64,000 nucleotides of DNA, taken from the NCBI GenBank assembly GCA_020850355.1, contig JADZEX010000020.1, forward strand, positions 186,001 to 250,000, given 5' to 3'. Origin of the DNA: Fimbriimonadaceae bacterium. GTDB taxonomy: Bacteria > Armatimonadota > UBA10988. The position numbers were made by a program, and so were the translations under genes. This document shows, piece after piece, positions 6,904 through 15,759 of this stretch. Under the pieces are notes generated by a model. That model made no database searches. It saw only the letters and a list, made by a program, of their open reading frames with translations, and was not told where the DNA came from. Each line of letters opens with the position of its first letter. The stretch's first letter is position 1.

Positions 6904-9084
6904 TTGCGACGAACAGGCCCGTCGGGCGTCGGCGGATGGTGGCGTGGGCTGGCCCTGCTGGGGCTGCGGGCCCTGCCGGCGGCGGTCCCGGCACCGGCCG
7001 AGACCCCGGCCCGGGTGGTGGTCTCGGGCCGCACTGCCACGGCAGTTGACATCCCGATCGTCAAGGTCGGCCAGGAGCTGCCCCGGACGTATGCCGAGCG
7101 ACCGATCGGCAACACACCGGGCTACGAGTGGTACGTCAGCGAGCACTACGCGCTGAAGTCGCAGATGGACGAGCCCTTCTCGCGGCTGGTGCTGGAGGTC
7201 TCTGAGCTGGCGTTGCCGCTGTGGGAGGCGATCACCGGACTGACGCCGCCAGACCCGGAGGCCACCCGGATGGGGATCGTCTACGCCAAATCGGCCGAGG
7301 AGGTGGTCAAGGTGATCCGTAGCGATCTCGGGTTCACCTGGCAGGTCAACGGCGGCGGGGTCTCCTGGTGGGGAGCCTGGACCGCCTACAACTACCCCAG
7401 CGGGTCGCTACAGTATCACCTCCGCGACCTGGTGATCCACGAGAACCTGCACCTGCTGCAGGGCGTCGCGCTACGCAACACGATGGGCATCGAGGCCTTC
7501 ACGTACGGGGCAGCGCAGCACGTCTACGATTCGCAGCGCAAGCAGTTGACGGTGCAGTGCTTCGACCGCGCGCCGCTCAACAACCACACCGCGCGGGGGC
7601 TGGCCGAGTTGCAGCGGCAACCGCGTACGTTGCGGGAGATGGTCACCGGGCATTGGACCGACGGCGGGGGGCTCGGCGCGCTCTACGCGCACTTCTTCTG
7701 GAGTGACCCCGACCGCTGGCAGAAGCTCAACCTGTGGCGCGACGAGTACTACGCCGGACGTGTCAACAATGAGACCAACGCCGCGGTGATGGAATCGGTC
7801 TACGGCCCGTTGGAGCGCCTGGAGCCGGTCTGGGAGCAGTGGTGGCGCCAACGGCAGCCGACGTTCCGGCACGTTGATTGGGGGTGGGAGCAGTCGGCCG
7901 ACACGCTGCTGGCCTACGGCTGGCCGTGGGAGCCGGCGTTCTGGTCGCAGATGGACTTGCAGGCGATCCCCCAGGCGGCCGCGGTCTACGACCCGTTGCG
8001 GATGGACTACCCGCGCCAGCCGCCCGCGGCGACGGTCGGGCCGGTGCAGCGTGGTGGGCCGGAACCGGTAGTCGGCTACCAGGCCGACCTCAGCGGCGGG
8101 GGCTGGGTGGGGATGGGGCTCGGCGTCCGCGGGCGGGCGATGGTGCAGGTGCTGCTGCAGTCCGACGGCAAGCTGGTGGTGGTCGGCCAGGAGTTGCCGG
8201 TGGCCCGCCAGGAGTTCGCCCTGCCTCCGGAGCTAACCGCCGCGGCGCAAGCCGACGGGCAGCGCTACGGCGTGACCATCGCGCTGCGGGCCGCGGCGCT
8301 GGACGTGACGGTACGCGCCGGCTCGCGGCCGCCGTATGCGGCGCTGCTGGCCCGTCTGCCGCTCGACGCAGCGACCCGCGAGCTGCTCGTCAGCCGGCCC
8401 CTGGCGCTGGTCTCCAAGGGTGGCCGACCGCAGATCACACCCTACTTGGACGACGCGCGGCGCCCGGAGCCTGACCTTCGCATACCGGCGCCGGCGAATC
8501 GGTGGCGCTACCCAGGCGAGGCCGAGCTGGCTGGCCTCTATCGCGCGGCGTTCCGGCTGGGCGACCGCACCCCGCCGGTGGTCCGCCAATGGCAGAGCCG
8601 GCTGCTGGCGACCGTCGAACTTGACGCGCGGGAGCAGCAGGCCGAGTTGGCGCGCTACGAGGCCCAGCTCCCGACGGTGATCGCCGCGGTCTCCGCGGCC
8701 GCTGGCCAGCAACGCGACATCCTGCTGGCGGCGCTGCTGGGGCTCAGCCTGGAAGCCGAGCTCGACCGTGGCAGCACCGCCACCGAGCTGGCGGTGGTCG
8801 CGCGGCTGCGCTCCCGGCGGGCCGCGCGGGCCAACGCCACCGTGGCGCTGCAGGCCGGGCCGACCGGCGGCCTGGGCGACCTGCCCGCGGCAACCAGCGC
8901 AACGCTGCCGCCGGGCCGGCTGCGCCGCCTGGCCTGGCGCTGGGCGGTGCCGACCACACAACCGGGCCCGGCCACGGTGACGGTCCGCGCCGACCTCCGC
9001 ACCGCGGGGGTGACGGTGCGGCTCAGCCAGCCGCTGACGGTGCGGCCGGTGGCCGTGCCCGGCGCGCCGGGCACGGCTGACTGA
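6904..9084 (+). CDS. Secreted gluzincin-like protein with HExxH motif
   Basis: A 726-residue protein starting at TTG behind a clear GGAGGT (spacing 6). A basic N-terminus and hydrophobic stretch ending near APAETPA form a signal peptide. Residues about 45-330 contain VIHENLHLLQG, an HExxH zinc motif, in a helical region that also holds a tryptophan-rich segment (WQVNGGGVSWWG). A downstream acidic helix could supply the third ligand. This resembles peptidase MA-like (gluzincin) folds, but I cannot name a family. From about 385 on there is a beta-sandwich resembling a laminin-G/concanavalin type fold, then a helical region and a final beta domain. It stands alone between divergent and independent genes. 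Confidence 0.65.
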   Translation: MRRTGPSGVGGWWRGLALLGLRALPAAVPAPAETPARVVVSGRTATAVDIPIVKVGQELPRTYAERPIGNTPGYEWYVSEHYALKSQMDEPFSRLVLEVSELALPLWEAITGLTPPDPEATRMGIVYAKSAEEVVKVIRSDLGFTWQVNGGGVSWWGAWTAYNYPSGSLQYHLRDLVIHENLHLLQGVALRNTMGIEAFTYGAAQHVYDSQRKQLTVQCFDRAPLNNHTARGLAELQRQPRTLREMVTGHWTDGGGLGALYAHFFWSDPDRWQKLNLWRDEYYAGRVNNETNAAVMESVYGPLERLEPVWEQWWRQRQPTFRHVDWGWEQSADTLLAYGWPWEPAFWSQMDLQAIPQAAAVYDPLRMDYPRQPPAATVGPVQRGGPEPVVGYQADLSGGGWVGMGLGVRGRAMVQVLLQSDGKLVVVGQELPVARQEFALPPELTAAAQADGQRYGVTIALRAAALDVTVRAGSRPPYAALLARLPLDAATRELLVSRPLALVSKGGRPQITPYLDDARRPEPDLRIPAPANRWRYPGEAELAGLYRAAFRLGDRTPPVVRQWQSRLLATVELDAREQQAELARYEAQLPTVIAAVSAAAGQQRDILLAALLGLSLEAELDRGSTATELAVVARLRSRRAARANATVALQAGPTGGLGDLPAATSATLPPGRLRRLAWRWAVPTTQPGPATVTVRADLRTAGVTVRLSQPLTVRPVAVPGAPGTAD
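9052..9077 (+). terminator. Perfect palindrome at the end of the HExxH gene
   Basis: Arms of 12 bases (GCCGTGCCCGGC and its complement) are separated by GC and overlap the last codons of the gene. No T-run follows, so it may act as an RNA 3'-end stabiliser or a U-less terminator rather than a classic intrinsic one. Confidence 0.4.
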
Positions 9085-9266
9085 CCACCGCCCACCGGCA
9101 CCCGCGCAGCCCGGCGAGACGGTGACGGCAGCAGGTCAGCGGCCCGCGCGTCCGCCGGCGTGTTCACGCAAATGCAACGTGGCCACTGGAGGAGCGCCCA
9201 CCGAGCTGGCACACTGGCAGGCAGGACGGTCGCCGACTGGGGGACCGAGCGAGAGGGCGGTGAGCG

Positions 9267-10220
9267 ATGCGGGTAGTGACACCGCGACGGAGTCCCGTAG
9301 CACTGCGGATCGTCGTCGTCTACCTGGCGGCGGGCACGGCCTGGATTCTGTTCTCCGACCAAATCGTCCTGTTGGCCCTCGGCTACACGCCCTCCTCGGC
9401 ACTGGCGCAGACTGCCAAGGGGCTGTTCTACGTCGGGGTCACCGGGGTGCTCTTGGGCTGGCTGATCCACCAGCATCGTGACGAGTTGGGCCGGCAGGCT
9501 TTTCAGGCGCAGAGCGTCGACCTGGTCGGGCGGCTGGCGGCCGGCGTGGCGCACGACTTCAACAACATCCTGACCGCTGCCCTGGGCCTGACGCGGCTGC
9601 TACGTGACGAGGTGGCCGCGAGCGGGAGCGGCGCGGCCGACTTGACCGAGCTGCAGGAAACGCTGCAACGAGGCTCCCAACTGGCGGCGAGGCTGATGCA
9701 GTTAGGGCGTCCGCCGAGCGTCGAGCCGCCGCCGCTCTCGGTCAACGAGCTACTCCAAACGGCGGAGCGCCTGCTGCAGCGCGCGGCCGGGCCCCAGGCC
9801 CGCCTGCGGCTGGAGCTGGCCAGCGACCTGCCGCTGGTGGCCGCCGATGCCGGGCAGATCGAGCAGGTCGTGCTCAACCTGGTACTGAACGCCGGGGAGG
9901 CGATGCCGGAGGGCGGCACGGTGGAGGTGACCACGGCCCGCGCGAGTTTGACCGGCGCCGAGGCGGCGGCGCTGCTGCTGCCGGCAGGCGGGTACCTCCG
10001 CTTGCAGGTCGCCGACACCGGCCGGGGGATGAGCGACGAGGAACTGTCGCGGATCTTCGAGCTCTTCTACAGCAGCAAGACCGGCGGCGGCAACCACGGG
10101 GTCGGACTGGCCAGTACCGACGCCATCGTCACCGCGCTGCGCGGTCGGATCACGGTCGAGTCCAAGGTTGGCGAAGGGACGACCTTCAGCGTTTGGTTGC
10201 CGGCGCTGCCGGAGCGCTGA
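9267..10220 (+). CDS. Orphan membrane sensor histidine kinase
   Basis: Residues 10-32 and 48-68 are two membrane helices within the conserved N-terminal module that reads VVYLAAGTAWILFSDQ in many kinases and GGDEF proteins. The HisKA dimerisation helix carries the phosphorylatable H96 in VAAGVAHDFNNIL, of the NtrB/hybrid type. The HATPase_c domain has the N-box LNLVLNAGEAMPEGG, the G1 box DTGRGMS and an F-box FELFYSSK. No sensory domain other than the membrane module and no receiver domain is present, and no response regulator is encoded nearby, so partner and signal are unknown. Its 3' end overlaps the converging UPF0182 gene by 35 bases. Confidence 0.88.
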   Translation: MRVVTPRRSPVALRIVVVYLAAGTAWILFSDQIVLLALGYTPSSALAQTAKGLFYVGVTGVLLGWLIHQHRDELGRQAFQAQSVDLVGRLAAGVAHDFNNILTAALGLTRLLRDEVAASGSGAADLTELQETLQRGSQLAARLMQLGRPPSVEPPPLSVNELLQTAERLLQRAAGPQARLRLELASDLPLVAADAGQIEQVVLNLVLNAGEAMPEGGTVEVTTARASLTGAEAAALLLPAGGYLRLQVADTGRGMSDEELSRIFELFYSSKTGGGNHGVGLASTDAIVTALRGRITVESKVGEGTTFSVWLPALPER

Positions 10221-13185
10221 GCGCGCCCAGGGCTGCCCGCAACTGCTCCCGCGCCGCCTCGTATCCCGCCCAGTCGCCGCGCCGCAGGGCGGCCTCGCTG
10301 GCTTCGAGTGCGGCGGTGGCGCGGGCCAGCAAAGCCGGGTCGGCCTGCCCTGCGCTGGGTCGGGCCGCTTGGCGCGGCAGCGGGGCCAGGGCGTCGGGTG
10401 TCGCCGCTGGCTGGGCCGGGAGGTCACCGAAGAGCCGTTGCAGCGCCCCGGCGAGGGTCGGCTCCATCACCACCCGGTCGCCGTGCGCAAGGATCACCCG
10501 CTTCAGTTCGGGCAGGCCCCGCTTCTCGCTTTCGAGGTAGAGCGGCTGCACATAGAGCAGGGCCGAGCCGACGGGGATCACCAGCAGATTGCCCCGCTGC
10601 ACCTGGCTGCCGCCGCGGTCCCAGAGCGTGATCTGCTGCGAAATGGCGTCGTCCTGGTCGATCCGCGCCTCGACCTGCAGCGGACCGTAGACGTTGGTGT
10701 CTTTCGGGAAGCGGTACACCTGCAGCCGGCCGTAGTCGTCGGGGTCACACCCGGCGCTCATCCAGGCGATCAGGTTGTCGCGCTGGGGACCGTCCTTCGA
10801 CCCGTTGCCGGCCGGGGTGAAGCTGGTCATCAACTGGAACCGGCTGCGCTCGGTGCCGGGCAGTTGCAGCGTGATGTAGTAAGGCTCCATCTCGCGGTAC
10901 AGCTCGTCCTTCTTCGGATCGAGCCGCTGCAACCGTGCCAGGCGTTCCAGCTCGCGGTCGACCTCGCGCGCCACGGCCCAGAGGTCCTCACCGTTGTAGA
11001 ACACCCGCGGGTCGGTCATGTGGTACTTGCGGTACATGTCGGCCTGCGTCTTGAACAGCAGCACCGGGTACCGGAAGTGCTCCCGCAGCGCGGCCGGCGC
11101 GTCGCTGGCGGGACGTAGCAGGCCGGGATAGACGCGGTTCCAGGTCGCCGCCAGCGGGTCGCTGGGGTCGACCAGGTAGAGCTGCACCCGCCCGTCGTAG
11201 GCGTCGACCACGGCCTTGACCGGGTTGCGCAGATAGTTCCAGGTCGGCACGAAGCTGATCCCGCGCATCGTCGCCTGCCGCTCGTAGTGCGTCTCGCTGT
11301 AGGGGTAGGTGGTGGCGAAGGTGTAGCCCTCGCAGATCCACTGGACGCGACCGTCGATCACCACCGGATAGGGGTTGGTATCCCAGACCAGGAACGGCGC
11401 TGCCTTGTTGCAGCGACGGGTGACCTGCCGGTGCAGCAGCAGCTTGGTCCGCGGCTCGACCAGGTCGCTGAACAGCAGCTCCAGGCTGTGCAGCCGCAGG
11501 CTCAGCGCCAGGCGGCGCAGCAGGCCGCCAACCGGGATGCCCGCCGGTCCGTCGTAGCGCGTGCGGTGCTTGATTTCCTGGCCGGCCCGGTTCTCGGCGT
11601 AGTCGAACTCGTCGCGGGTGCCCACCAGCAGGTAGTCCAGCTCGTCCGGCTCCCGCCGGCTGTTCAGCCGCTCGCGCTGCCGCGCCGCGATCTGCTCCGG
11701 CCGCAGCGTCGCCCGCTGCTGCTGCGTCTGCGGCAACAGCCCGCGTTGTTGCGGCACTTCTTCGGTGGGCAACTGGATCAGCTCACCGAAGTAGATCCGC
11801 GGCTGCGTCACGCCGAGCCCGGGCACCGCCCGCGGGGGGATGTCTTGCACCAGAAACTGCGGCTGGCCTTCGCGACCGGCGCGGCTGGCGCTGCTGACCA
11901 CCACGCCGTAGCCGTGGGTGTAGTCCAGGTGCAGGTTGATCCAACTCCGCGCCTTGCTGTCAAGTTGCTGGTGGTTCAGCTCACGCGCGGCGATCAGCAC
12001 CTGCTGCTGCCGCCCGTTGACGACGTAGCGGTCGCTGTCGACATCGATGATGTCGTAATACTGGCGAATCTCCTGCAACTGCCCGAAGGTCCGCAGCAGC
12101 GGCCGGTGGTCCCAGATCCGGATGTCTTCCAGGGTCGCCCGCTGCGCCGCCAGGTCGGACGTGCTAAGCTTGCCGGCCGCCGGCAGTGCGCGCTCGGCGA
12201 TGGTCGCTTCGTCGATGGCGAAGGCCTCCCGCGTGGCGGCGATGGCCCGCTCCAGGTAGGGCGTCTCCAGCTCGAACTCGTTCGGCGTGACGCGCACCTT
12301 CTGGAGCAGGATCGGCACCAGCCCAGCCCCCACCACCGTCGCCGCGACATGCAGCCCGACCGCCCAGTAGGCCGGCCGCGCCCGCCGGCCGGGGCGGATC
12401 GCCCAGAGGCAGCACCCCGCCGCAACCACCGCCAGCAGCGCGCTGAGCGCCAGCGCCGGCAACGTGACGTGGACGGCGGTCCAGCCGGCCCCGGTGAACA
12501 GCCGGTTCGGTGCAATCAGCAGGCTGTACCGCCCAACCCACTGCGAGACCGCGCGTAGCAAGAGCAGCAGCGCGCCCAGCACCAGCAGGTGGCTGCGGGC
12601 CGGCCGCCGGAAGGTCAGCTCCTGATCGCGCAGCCGGATCTGCTCGGCCATGCCGTAGGCCGCCACGGTCGCCAGCAGGGTCAGCACCAGGAGCGTCGAG
12701 GCGTTGCCAATCAGTTGGCGCAGCACGCCGAGGCGGTAGACCCAGAACCCGACATCGAGGCCGAACTGCGGGTCGGTGGTGCCGAACGGGACCCCGTAGA
12801 TCGCTGGCAGCCATTGCTGCCACGACTCCGCCAAGGCCAGGCCGGCGACCAGCCCGCCGAGCGGTGGCAGCCAGGTCACCAGCAACGGCAACATGCCGCG
12901 CAGCCAGGCGCGCAGTTCGGCGTCGCCGGTGGCGTCGTCGACCACCATCAGCGGCTGGCGATAGCGGAGCGGGTAGCGCAGGTTGACCGCCAGGAACGCG
13001 TAGACCGCGCTGGTGGTCACCACGAACAGTGCCGCCTTGGTCAGCAGACGGCGCCAGAAGACGACGGTCCAGGCGTCGTGGTGGTACCACAGCCAATCGG
13101 TGTAGAGTTCACAGACCCAGAAGGTGGTGACTAGCAGCAGTGCCAGCCCGGCCACCAGGAGCACGATGCGACGATGGGACGACAC
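10186..13185 (-). CDS. UPF0182 family membrane protein
   Basis: A 999-residue protein of the UPF0182 (COG1615) family, matching the family length of about 900-1000. The N-terminal third has about seven membrane helices, opening with an anchor ending WVCELYTDWLWY, a family hallmark. The rest is a large probably extracytoplasmic domain containing DYTHGYGVV and WDTNPYPVV. The C-terminus has a charged, alanine-rich helix. It starts at GTG 13185 with GGAGGG upstream. The molecular role of the family is unknown. The gene has its own promoter and ends inside the histidine kinase gene. Confidence 0.9.
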   Translation of the reverse strand: MSSHRRIVLLVAGLALLLVTTFWVCELYTDWLWYHHDAWTVVFWRRLLTKAALFVVTTSAVYAFLAVNLRYPLRYRQPLMVVDDATGDAELRAWLRGMLPLLVTWLPPLGGLVAGLALAESWQQWLPAIYGVPFGTTDPQFGLDVGFWVYRLGVLRQLIGNASTLLVLTLLATVAAYGMAEQIRLRDQELTFRRPARSHLLVLGALLLLLRAVSQWVGRYSLLIAPNRLFTGAGWTAVHVTLPALALSALLAVVAAGCCLWAIRPGRRARPAYWAVGLHVAATVVGAGLVPILLQKVRVTPNEFELETPYLERAIAATREAFAIDEATIAERALPAAGKLSTSDLAAQRATLEDIRIWDHRPLLRTFGQLQEIRQYYDIIDVDSDRYVVNGRQQQVLIAARELNHQQLDSKARSWINLHLDYTHGYGVVVSSASRAGREGQPQFLVQDIPPRAVPGLGVTQPRIYFGELIQLPTEEVPQQRGLLPQTQQQRATLRPEQIAARQRERLNSRREPDELDYLLVGTRDEFDYAENRAGQEIKHRTRYDGPAGIPVGGLLRRLALSLRLHSLELLFSDLVEPRTKLLLHRQVTRRCNKAAPFLVWDTNPYPVVIDGRVQWICEGYTFATTYPYSETHYERQATMRGISFVPTWNYLRNPVKAVVDAYDGRVQLYLVDPSDPLAATWNRVYPGLLRPASDAPAALREHFRYPVLLFKTQADMYRKYHMTDPRVFYNGEDLWAVAREVDRELERLARLQRLDPKKDELYREMEPYYITLQLPGTERSRFQLMTSFTPAGNGSKDGPQRDNLIAWMSAGCDPDDYGRLQVYRFPKDTNVYGPLQVEARIDQDDAISQQITLWDRGGSQVQRGNLLVIPVGSALLYVQPLYLESEKRGLPELKRVILAHGDRVVMEPTLAGALQRLFGDLPAQPAATPDALAPLPRQAARPSAGQADPALLARATAALEASEAALRRGDWAGYEAAREQLRAALGALSAPAAPATKR

Positions 13186-13277
13186 CTACGCCCTCCGCGA
13201 GCGGCCGTTGCCCTCTCGATCGTGTGGCGTGTCAACGCCCGGTGGCCCAGGGGGGTAACGGGTAACGACAAGGCCGG

Positions 13278-13306
13278 ATGGTAGCACAGGCGAGGGGCGC
13301 TGTAAA
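13278..13306 (-). promoter_or_regulatory. Sigma-70-type promoter for the UPF0182 gene
   Basis: On the minus strand TTTACA and TACCAT are separated by 17 bases, and the -10 is preceded by TGTGC. The start site would lie about 85 bases above the GTG. The TGTGC-TA pattern recurs at two other promoters in the window. Confidence 0.55.
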
Positions 13307-13334
13307 GCCGCCCCCGGCCGGCCTGGAGGGATCG

Positions 13335-15656
13335 ATGCGAAGCCATTTGCTGCTCGCCGGGCCGTGCTTGCTGCTGCTGACGGCCGGCGTCTTGGCCCAG
13401 GGTGTGCTGCTCCCCGAGCGTGAGATCGCCGGCACGCCGTGGGTCGTCCCGCCGGGCACCCTGCCGCTGGCCTGCTCGCGACAGCAGGTCACCGCCAGCC
13501 TGCGCGACGGCGCGGCCACCGTGGTGGTCGAGCAGACCTTCCACAACCAGTTCAACCACCGGCTCGAAGGGACGTTCCTCTTCCCACTGCCCGAGGGCGC
13601 CGCCGTCAGTGACTTCGCGATGTCGATCAACGGCCAGTTGATCAGCGCCGAGCTGCTCGACGCCGCCAAGGCCAAGGCGGTCTACGAGGAGATCGTCCGC
13701 CGGCAGAAGGACCCCGGGTTGCTGGAATACCTCGGCCGCAACTGCTTCCGGGCGCGGATCTTCCCGATCGAGCCGGGCGAGGCCAAGAAGATCAAGCTGG
13801 AGTACACCCAGGCCATCGGCCTCGACAACGGCCTGGCGCAGTTCGTCTTCCCGCTGCGCAGCCGGGCCTTCGACCAGCAGCCGGTCCGTCCGATGCCGCT
13901 GCCCCACCCCGTGCGCGACCCGCGGCTGCAACTTGAGCTGCGCCCCGATGCCCCTGTTCCAGGCCGCGTCGGCCAGCTTGGCGTCGAGGTCAACATCGAG
14001 AGCAGCACGGCCATCAAGTCGGTCTACTCACCGACCTTCGACATCGACGTCAAGCGTGACGGTGAGAAGCGGGTGAAGGTCGGCTACGAGGCCAGCAACG
14101 TCGTCCCGGACGAGGACTTCCAGCTTTACTACCAGCTCAGCGATGCCTCGTTCGGGCTGAACCTGCTGACCTGGCGCGGCACCGCCGAGGACGGCTACTT
14201 CATGGCCCTGCTGGCCCCGAAGTCGGAGCTTCGCGAGAGCGAAGTGCAGCCGAAGGACATTGTCTTCGTCTGCGACACCTCGGGCTCGATGAGCGGCCCG
14301 AAGATCCAGCAGGCCCGCAACGCGCTGACCTACTGCCTGCAGAACCTCAACCCCAGCGACCGCTTCAACGTGATCGCCTTCAGCACCGCGGTCGAGGCCT
14401 TCGCCGAGCAGCTTGTCCCGGCCGATGCCGCGCAGCGCGGAGCGGCCGCGAAGTTCGTCGCCGCGCTGCCCGCTCGCGGCGGCACCAACATCGACGAGGC
14501 CCTGAAGGCCGCCGCCGGCCTGCTGCGCAAAGACCCGCAACGGCCGCAGATGATCCTCTTCTTGACCGACGGCCAGCCGACCGTAGGGGTGACCGACGCG
14601 CTGCGGATCCTGGAGAACTGCAGCAAGGCCAACGTCGCCGACGCGCGGATGTTCGTCTTCGGCGTCGGCGACGACCTCAACGCGATGCTGCTGGACCGGC
14701 TCAGCAACGACAACCGCGGGACCCGCACCTACGTCAAGCCGCAGGAGGACATCGAGGTCGCCGTCAGCAACCTCTACGCCAAGATCACCAGCCCGGTGCT
14801 GAGCGATCTGAAGCTGCAGTTCGACGGGGTCAAGGTCAGCGAGCTCTACCCGCTGGCGCTGCCCGACCTGTTCCGCGGCTCGCAGATCACGTTGCTCGGT
14901 CGCTACAGCGGCGACGGGCCGGTCAAGGTCAGCCTGTCGGGCACTGCCAACGGCCAGGAGCAGCGGTTCGACTACTCCGCCGACTTCCCCCGCCGGAACC
15001 GCGAGAACAGCTTCATCCCGCGGCTCTGGGCGACCCGCCGGATCGGCTACCTGCTTGACCAGATCCGCCTGCACGGGCAGGACAAGGAGCTGGTCGAGGA
15101 AGTGGTGCGCCTGGCGACGCGCCACGGCATCCTGACCCCGTACACCTCGTACCTGGTGTTGGAGCCTGGCCAGACCGCTGACACCGCCGCCCTGGATGCC
15201 CTGCAACGCGGTCGCGCCCAGGTGCAGATGGGCGGCGCGGGCGGAGCGATGGGCGCGCCCGGGAGCCCGGCCCCGGCCAGCCGACCGACCGACCTGGCCG
15301 CCGGCGCCGAAGCGGTCCGCCGCAGCGACGGCGAGACGAAGCTGCGCGACGCCTCGCAGGCGGCCCGCTCCGACGCCTACCAGACCCGCCAGGCCGGCGC
15401 GCGGACCTTCTACCAGGTCGACCAGACCTGGATCGAGTCGACCTACCCGAAGGAGCCCGGGAAGCAACTGCTCGTGAAGGTCAAGTACGGCAGCGCAGCG
15501 TGGTCCGAGCTGCTCACCCTGCGCCGTGAGATGCGCGAGATCCTGAGCGTCGGCTCGCGGGTACAGGCCGTCGTCGGCACCACGCTGCTGGTAGTCGACG
15601 AGGAGAGCGGCGACGAGAAACTGAGCGACTCGCAGCGCACGGCGCTTCGCGAGTAG
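13335..15656 (+). CDS. Secreted VIT and VWA domain protein
   Basis: The start is the ATG at 13335 behind GGAGGG rather than the track start at 13278, which has no ribosome site and would place a signal peptide internally. The 773-residue protein has a leader (MRSHLLLAGPCLLLLTAGVLAQ), a VIT domain at about 30-150 (FHNQFNHRLEGTFLFPLPEGA is typical), and a VWA domain at about 305-480 with a complete MIDAS, CDTSGSMSG plus the later TDGQPT. The C-terminal 200 residues are alanine/arginine-rich followed by a short beta region. The pairing is that of inter-alpha-trypsin-inhibitor heavy-chain-like and sortase-target proteins, but no LPXTG tail or sortase is seen. It probably mediates metal-dependent adhesion or assembly at the cell surface. 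Confidence 0.88.
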   Translation: MRSHLLLAGPCLLLLTAGVLAQGVLLPEREIAGTPWVVPPGTLPLACSRQQVTASLRDGAATVVVEQTFHNQFNHRLEGTFLFPLPEGAAVSDFAMSINGQLISAELLDAAKAKAVYEEIVRRQKDPGLLEYLGRNCFRARIFPIEPGEAKKIKLEYTQAIGLDNGLAQFVFPLRSRAFDQQPVRPMPLPHPVRDPRLQLELRPDAPVPGRVGQLGVEVNIESSTAIKSVYSPTFDIDVKRDGEKRVKVGYEASNVVPDEDFQLYYQLSDASFGLNLLTWRGTAEDGYFMALLAPKSELRESEVQPKDIVFVCDTSGSMSGPKIQQARNALTYCLQNLNPSDRFNVIAFSTAVEAFAEQLVPADAAQRGAAAKFVAALPARGGTNIDEALKAAAGLLRKDPQRPQMILFLTDGQPTVGVTDALRILENCSKANVADARMFVFGVGDDLNAMLLDRLSNDNRGTRTYVKPQEDIEVAVSNLYAKITSPVLSDLKLQFDGVKVSELYPLALPDLFRGSQITLLGRYSGDGPVKVSLSGTANGQEQRFDYSADFPRRNRENSFIPRLWATRRIGYLLDQIRLHGQDKELVEEVVRLATRHGILTPYTSYLVLEPGQTADTAALDALQRGRAQVQMGGAGGAMGAPGSPAPASRPTDLAAGAEAVRRSDGETKLRDASQAARSDAYQTRQAGARTFYQVDQTWIESTYPKEPGKQLLVKVKYGSAAWSELLTLRREMREILSVGSRVQAVVGTTLLVVDEESGDEKLSDSQRTALRE

Positions 15657-15681
15657 CTCGCCCGACGGGACCTCCCCCGAC

Positions 15682-15714
15682 CCCGCGCCGCCGGCCCACC
15701 CCCGGCGGCGCGGG
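15682..15714 (+). terminator. Strong GC hairpin after the VIT/VWA gene
   Basis: A perfect 13-bp stem (CCCGCGCCGCCGG and its complement) with a 7-base loop, 25 bases past the stop codon. It is followed by CTGTTGGG rather than a T-run. Confidence 0.6.
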
Positions 15715-15759
15715 CTGTTGGGAGGTTGCCGCGCGGCCGCGCCGAAGCCTGAAGGGCCG

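Noticed and set aside
9208-9224. Sigma-54-like TGGCAC upstream of the histidine kinase
   Set aside because: The required TTGC at -12 is missing at the correct spacing.
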